Shown here: one piece after another, positions 60,486-64,000 of the stretch | Layout of the letters: every line of letters begins with the position of its first letter | How positions within the stretch are numbered: the first letter of the stretch is position 1 | Origin: Microbacterium hydrocarbonoxydans | GTDB lineage: Bacteria; Actinomycetota; Actinomycetes; Actinomycetales; Microbacteriaceae | Direction of reading: 5' to 3' | DNA: 64,000 nt | Assembly (NCBI RefSeq): GCF_900105205.1 | Contig: NZ_FNSQ01000005.1 | Span: forward strand, 558,001 to 622,000 | Notes under the pieces: generated by a model | The model's database searches: none | Seen by the model: only the letters and a program-made list of their open reading frames with translations | What the model was told of the DNA's origin: nothing | Program-made: the position numbers and the translations under genes

Positions 60486-61916
60486 TCAGACGAACATGAC
60501 CCGTCGCTTGGCGTCGTCTCGATAGGTCCGACCGAGGGGACTCGTCCAGTCGATCGCGCCGTCTGGGAGCTGGATGGCCGTCCACCGGTGTGCGTCTGCG
60601 ATATCGGGATGCTTCAGCGCGTGATGTCCGGCGCACAGGTGAGCCAGATTGTGGATCGCGGTCCGGCCGCTTTTGGCGTGGTCGAAGGTGTGGTCGATCT
60701 GACACCGGTGCACCGGCATCCGACATCCGGGGAATCGGCAGTGCTGGTCTCGGGCGCGGAGGTGTCTGCGCATCGCCTCGGTCGGCGAATAGCTGTCGGT
60801 CTCGACGACGAGGCCCGTGGGATCGAGGAACAGCCGTGACCACCCGGGCATGCGCCCGGCGAGGTCTCTGGCGACGTCTGGATGCAGTGGCCCGTGCCCG
60901 TCGAGTTCGGCCGGACGGTCGTCGCACCCGCTGAGAGTCGTCGCTGCGACGGTGACGTGGATCCGACCGCGGATGTTGTCGAGTCCTGAGCCGTTCTCCG
61001 CACTCGGTTCCGCCGCCAGGAGCAGATCCATCAGCAGATCGGCCCTGACCTGATCGATCGTGCGAGTGTCGGCCGGGACCTGCTCGACAGTGGGGCCCGC
61101 GGCGGGACCTGTCGTGGGATCAGTGGTGGGATCGGTCGTGAACGTCCCGTCTCCGAAGATCGCATGGTCGTCGCGGGAGGCCGAGTCGTGAGCGATGTCG
61201 TCGGGATAGAGGGGGCTGTCGCCGTCATCCATCGGCTCGAGCACCGGTTCACGGTCTGCGCGCGCCGCGATGACGGCACGCGCGAGCTGGGTGAGCCGAT
61301 CGATGACCGCTGCGGCGAGGTAGTCGGGAAGCACGGCCGTCAGAACGGCGAGCCCATCACCGACGGGACGCACGCTGACGGTGCGTTCGGAGGCCGCTCG
61401 CGCGTGGCGCGCCGTGGTCGTGGAACCCGCGAGCACCGCGGCCGCACCTGTGAGAAGCGCCTTCGTGCGGGCCGGGGTCTCCTTCTCGGCGACCGTCACG
61501 GCGACGACGTCGTAGCGCTGCAGCGCGTCGGCATCCGCTCTGCCGTTGTTGACAGCCTCGTGGACGACCCCTGCCGCCCGCACGATCTCGCGCACGTGGG
61601 CCGCCGAGACGATCCCGGCGCGGAACGCCTGTTGCACATGCGGGTGCCCTTTCTCGAGGAACGCAGCGTCGGTGAACGCGTACTCGATGCTCCCCTGGGC
61701 TATCCGGCCAGCCGCGGAGTACTCGGCGATCATCGATCGATAGATGGAGTCTCGATGGTGCGAGTGCTCGTCGCCGTCGGCTCTGCCGAGGCGCATGCGG
61801 CGTGCGAGAAGGCTCGACGCCTCCGCCTCGAGACAGGCGATCTGCCGACGGGTCTCGACCCATGAATCGAGCAGCTCGATGCGTTCATCGAGGTCGTCAT
61901 GGGTGGTGGAAGGCAT
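60486..61916 (-). CDS. 13E12-family HNH endonuclease-like protein (DUF222)
   Basis: A 476-residue protein of the REP13E12 type common in actinobacteria. A DUF222 helical region covers about 25-260. The C-terminal HNH nuclease domain reads LRARDQHCRFPGCRMPVHRCQIDHTFDHAKSGRTAIHNLAHLCAGHHALKH near 384-434, with paired Cys zinc ligands and the H-x-N-H core. Function is not settled; such genes are often multicopy. ATG 61914-61916 has TAAACT 6 nt upstream and a half-conserved LexA-like site overlapping it. Confidence 0.88.
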   Translation of the reverse strand: MPSTTHDDLDERIELLDSWVETRRQIACLEAEASSLLARRMRLGRADGDEHSHHRDSIYRSMIAEYSAAGRIAQGSIEYAFTDAAFLEKGHPHVQQAFRAGIVSAAHVREIVRAAGVVHEAVNNGRADADALQRYDVVAVTVAEKETPARTKALLTGAAAVLAGSTTTARHARAASERTVSVRPVGDGLAVLTAVLPDYLAAAVIDRLTQLARAVIAARADREPVLEPMDDGDSPLYPDDIAHDSASRDDHAIFGDGTFTTDPTTDPTTGPAAGPTVEQVPADTRTIDQVRADLLMDLLLAAEPSAENGSGLDNIRGRIHVTVAATTLSGCDDRPAELDGHGPLHPDVARDLAGRMPGWSRLFLDPTGLVVETDSYSPTEAMRRHLRARDQHCRFPGCRMPVHRCQIDHTFDHAKSGRTAIHNLAHLCAGHHALKHPDIADAHRWTAIQLPDGAIDWTSPLGRTYRDDAKRRVMFV

Positions 61917-61922
61917 GCTCCG

Positions 61923-61942
61923 AGTTTAGTATATTTGTTCGA
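61923..61942. promoter_or_regulatory. Promoter and LexA-like half site of the HNH gene
   Basis: TAAACT on the minus strand (61923-61928) lies 6 nt before the start. GTTCGA (61937-61942) is a perfect half of the actinobacterial SOS box TCGAAC-N4-GTTCGA; the other half (TAGTAT, plus strand) matches only 3 of 6. SOS control is possible but weakly supported. Confidence 0.35.
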
Positions 61943-62061
61943 ATGTCGAGCGGAACATCAGTATGGAAGAGGAGCGGAACAGTGGGACCCGACAACGGAT
62001 CGTTGCCTTCCTGTGAGCAAGACACAGACAACTCGGAGAGCGCCGCTGGCAGACTGGACGC

Positions 62062-62511
62062 ATGGTGACGTTGCTGCTGGACCAGACGCAACTCGAGATC
62101 GTGCTCTCGCCGATCGAGCGCGCAGCGAGCTTCCACCGCGACAACCTGCGTCTCGCCAGGGACACCATCACCAAGGTCCAGCTGATCGACGACGCATGGA
62201 CCTGGCTCCGTGGAGTGCCGAACCCCGGGACGCACATTCCGGGCGTGCTCGCCGCCGGAACCTGGAAGGCCGCGGGAAGCGTCGACTTCGTGCTGATCCG
62301 CAGGCGTCGGCCCAGCGTGGTCATCGATCTCGCCGGCGACGACCAGTACCGCCGTCTGATCCTCACCACGCGCCACGGACTCGCACTGACCCAGGCCCTC
62401 CGCCTCGACGTCTCGGATGAGCCCGCCGACGTCGAGGAGATCGTCGCCACGGCGCCCACCCCCGCGTCGAAGGGGAGCCGCCGCCCGGTGATCCGACCGC
62501 GCCCGGCGTGA
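62062..62511 (+). CDS. Conserved hypothetical protein, possible bacterial PH-like fold
   Basis: A 149-residue soluble protein. TLLLDQTQLEIVLSPIERAASFHRD, then DTITKVQLIDDAWTWLRGV, FVLIRRRRPSVVIDLAGD and a C-terminal DVEEIVATAPTPASKGSRR give a mainly beta pattern that resembles bacterial PH-like (bPH_5) proteins; I am not certain. A basic patch RRRRP lies mid-protein. ATG 62062 has CAGACT at 62050-62055, 6 nt upstream, so it is probably leaderless. Its neighbours, a divergent HNH gene and a convergent ABC ATPase, give no clue. Confidence 0.65.
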   Translation: MVTLLLDQTQLEIVLSPIERAASFHRDNLRLARDTITKVQLIDDAWTWLRGVPNPGTHIPGVLAAGTWKAAGSVDFVLIRRRRPSVVIDLAGDDQYRRLILTTRHGLALTQALRLDVSDEPADVEEIVATAPTPASKGSRRPVIRPRPA

Positions 62512-62538
62512 CGCCCGCCACCGCGGGCTCCTGACGAA

Positions 62539-62575
62539 GAACGCCCTCCGCCGCCGTATGGCGCGGAGGGCGTTC
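62539..62575. terminator. Bidirectional terminator before the window end
   Basis: Perfect 13-bp stem (62539-62551 and 62563-62575, GAACGCCCTCCGC and its complement) with an 11-nt loop, between convergent stop codons at 62511 and 62598. Confidence 0.8.
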
Positions 62576-62597
62576 TCATCGAGAGTCCGACGAGCGG

Positions 62598-64000
62598 TCA
62601 GGAGTGGTGGTGCTCGCCCTCGTGGTGCTCGTGGTGCTCGCCCTCGTGGTGCTCGTGGTGCTCACTCTCGTGGTGCTCGTGGTGCTCGCCCTCACCGTGC
62701 TCGATGGCCGGGGCATCGGCGGAGTCGACCGCAGCGCCGGGAACCTGGTCGATCACTCCGGTGCTCGCGACGGACCAGTGCGCGGCGTCCGCATCGCCAT
62801 CCTCGGCGGCGGTGTTCTCGCCGAGCGGGTAGTCGCGCGGCTCGTCCTCGTAGTAGGCCCGTGCGGCGGCCGCGAGCATCGAGCTGACGGCAGCAGAACG
62901 AGGGTCGTCCGGATCGCCTTCGCTCGTGGTCTCCGCGTCGCCGGCGTCGACGTCCGACTCTGGGGATGACTCGTCGGCGTCCTGCAGCTCGGCGAAGAAC
63001 TCGACCCCGGACGCATCCTCGGTCGAAGCATCCTCGGGGGCTGCCTCCTCGGTCGGCGTCTCGTCGACGGCCGCCGCCTCGTCGGCCGCTGCCGCTGCGG
63101 GTGCGCCGAAGAGGATGTCGTCGAACGACGGGGTCGGTGCGGGGGCCGAGGTGGGAGCGGGATCCGAGGCCTCGCCGGCCTCGATCTGACCGTCCTCGAC
63201 GTGCGTGTCCGCCGCCTCGGAGACGACGTCCGCCGCGTCCTCGGCGTCGTTCGCGTCCGAGGCGTCTGCCGCATATCCGAGCTCGGCCGCGGCGTACTCG
63301 ACGTCTGCTGCGGCGTCGGCAGCGTCGGCGTCGGCATCCGCCTGCACCTCGGCGGCGTCCGAGACGGCCTCGGCGTCGGCATCCGAGGCGGCCTCCGCGT
63401 CCGCATCCGAGGCGGCCTCCGCGTCCGCATCCGAGACGGCCTCCGCGTCCGCATCCGAGGCGGCCTCCGCGTCCGCATCCGAGACGGCCTCCTCGTCGCC
63501 CGCTTCGGCATCCGAGGCGGCCTCCGCTTCGGCGACACTCGCACCGACACCCGCCGACACGGGCGCGGCCAGGGCCTCGGGAGCCACGGTCGGCGCCGCC
63601 GAGGTCAGGGCGCCGGGGGAGAACCGCCCGCCGCGCATGAGGTCGATGAAGACGTCTTCCAGCGTGGGTCCACGCTGCACCAGGGTACTGAGCGCAATGC
63701 CCGCAGATGCCGCGATCGCGCCGACCGTGCCGGCATCGCTTCCGCGCACGGTGAGTCCGGAGCGCAGCACCTCGACCTCGAGCCCTGCGGCCGACAGCGC
63801 GGCAGTGAGCGCTGCGCGATCGGCGGCGTCGACGACGACCGCCCCGGTCGACGGATCGGCGAGCTTCTCGATGTCGCTGGAGAGAACCAGATGGCCCTTG
63901 GACAGCACGAGCACATGATCGGCGACCTGCTCGATCTCGCTCAGCACATGCGAGGAGACGAGGACGGTGCGTCCTTCGTCCGCGAGTCGGCGCATCAGCA
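62598..64000 (-). CDS. ABC transporter ATPase, C-terminal part, with acidic repeat tail and His-rich end
   Basis: The gene runs off the right edge; only its 3' part is present, and the Walker motifs lie outside. The visible start [31 protein letters not shown] is the H-loop region of an ABC exporter ATPase, and the fold ends near [14 protein letters not shown] (about 63620). After that comes an unusual extension of about 340 residues: Ala/Asp/Glu-rich with an 8-residue unit like ASDADAEA repeated five times, then acidic and Pro/Ala-rich sequence, and a final 34 residues holding 16 histidines in [12 protein letters not shown] units. The His end may bind Zn, Ni or Cu. The transported substrate and partner permease are unknown. 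Confidence 0.8.
   Translation of the reverse strand, partial: LMRRLADEGRTVLVSSHVLSEIEQVADHVLVLSKGHLVLSSDIEKLADPSTGAVVVDAADRAALTAALSAAGLEVEVLRSGLTVRGSDAGTVGAIAASAGIALSTLVQRGPTLEDVFIDLMRGGRFSPGALTSAAPTVAPEALAAPVSAGVGASVAEAEAASDAEAGDEEAVSDADAEAASDADAEAVSDADAEAASDADAEAASDADAEAVSDAAEVQADADADAADAAADVEYAAAELGYAADASDANDAEDAADVVSEAADTHVEDGQIEAGEASDPAPTSAPAPTPSFDDILFGAPAAAAADEAAAVDETPTEEAAPEDASTEDASGVEFFAELQDADESSPESDVDAGDAETTSEGDPDDPRSAAVSSMLAAAARAYYEDEPRDYPLGENTAAEDGDADAAHWSVASTGVIDQVPGAAVDSADAPAIEHGEGEHHEHHESEHHEHHEGEHHEHHEGEHHHS
62603..62695. repeat. 24-bp tandem repeat encoding the His-rich end
   Basis: Units of 24 bp (8 codons, EHHEHHEG) recur about four times, with phase marks at 62617, 62641, 62665 and 62689. 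Encodes the C-terminus of the ATPase above. Confidence 0.8.
63379..63498. repeat. 24-bp tandem repeat encoding the ASDADAEA tail
   Basis: Five units of 24 bp start at 63379, 63403, 63427, 63451 and 63475, differing at one or two bases. They encode the acidic 8-residue repeat in the ATPase extension. Confidence 0.85.

Overview
The window looks like chromosome from a high-GC Gram-positive actinobacterium of the Microbacteriaceae, most likely Microbacterium or a close relative. The evidence is roughly 70% GC, GTG starts, a HAIR-type HspR operator in front of clpB, a coproporphyrin-type haem pathway, a 13E12 (DUF222/HNH) gene, a LAXTG sortase substrate, and many genes whose -10 box lies 6 nt before the start codon, the layout of leaderless transcripts. 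I saw no rRNA, tRNA, CRISPR array, insertion sequence or prophage. Genes are tightly packed and no gene-free stretch exceeds 300 bp. Functions come from motifs read by eye; no database search was possible.

Layout. 1-4470: tail of coaBC, clpB behind a HAIR operator, a nitroreductase and a TetR regulator. 4510-7715: an amino-acid permease that carries a frameshift, overlapping a YtcJ-like amidohydrolase. 7774-12329: a LysR regulator divergent from a fused putA. 12480-17147: a NatAB-type ABC exporter, a large membrane protein and a BenE-like transporter. 17161-17826: an AbrB/PIN toxin-antitoxin pair whose toxin is broken. 17896-19880: a NarL/DesK-type two-component pair. 19952-21388: a VOC protein with an HxlR regulator, then a RibD-C reductase. 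21528-23534: a repeat-built, sortase-anchored surface protein. 23585-28535: HAD hydrolase, exonuclease III, pyrE, a ROK kinase, a coiled-coil membrane protein and anmK. 28575-31160: small operon genes, a HAD-IIA hydrolase and an MntR-type regulator. 31229-33879: a secreted PL11 rhamnogalacturonan lyase. 33994-47874: mntH with two MntR-like boxes, an RNA methylase, MATE, MFS and POT transporters, an M13 peptidase, a catalytically degenerate beta-lactamase-fold protein, a HIT/GNAT pair and glyS. 47930-49527: DUF1801, a HhH-GPD glycosylase and a second coiled-coil repeat protein.

49671-60448 is a haem cluster: hemA divergent from hemE, an ArsR regulator, cgoX/hemY, three small membrane-associated genes, chdC/hemQ, hemC, hemD, hemB and hemL. 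Together they cover glutamyl-tRNA to haem apart from ferrochelatase (cpfC/hemH), which is not in the window. The window ends with a 13E12 HNH gene, a small unknown gene and the 3' end of an ABC ATPase gene carrying a long acidic repeat tail that finishes in a histidine-rich segment.

The points I would look at first are the leaderless-promoter layout across about 27 genes, three upstream mini-ORFs (before hemL, putA and the PL11 lyase) whose stop codons overlap the main start codon, an MntR-like box lying across the mntH start codon, the pair of membrane-anchored coiled-coil repeat proteins, and the membrane trio inside the haem operon.
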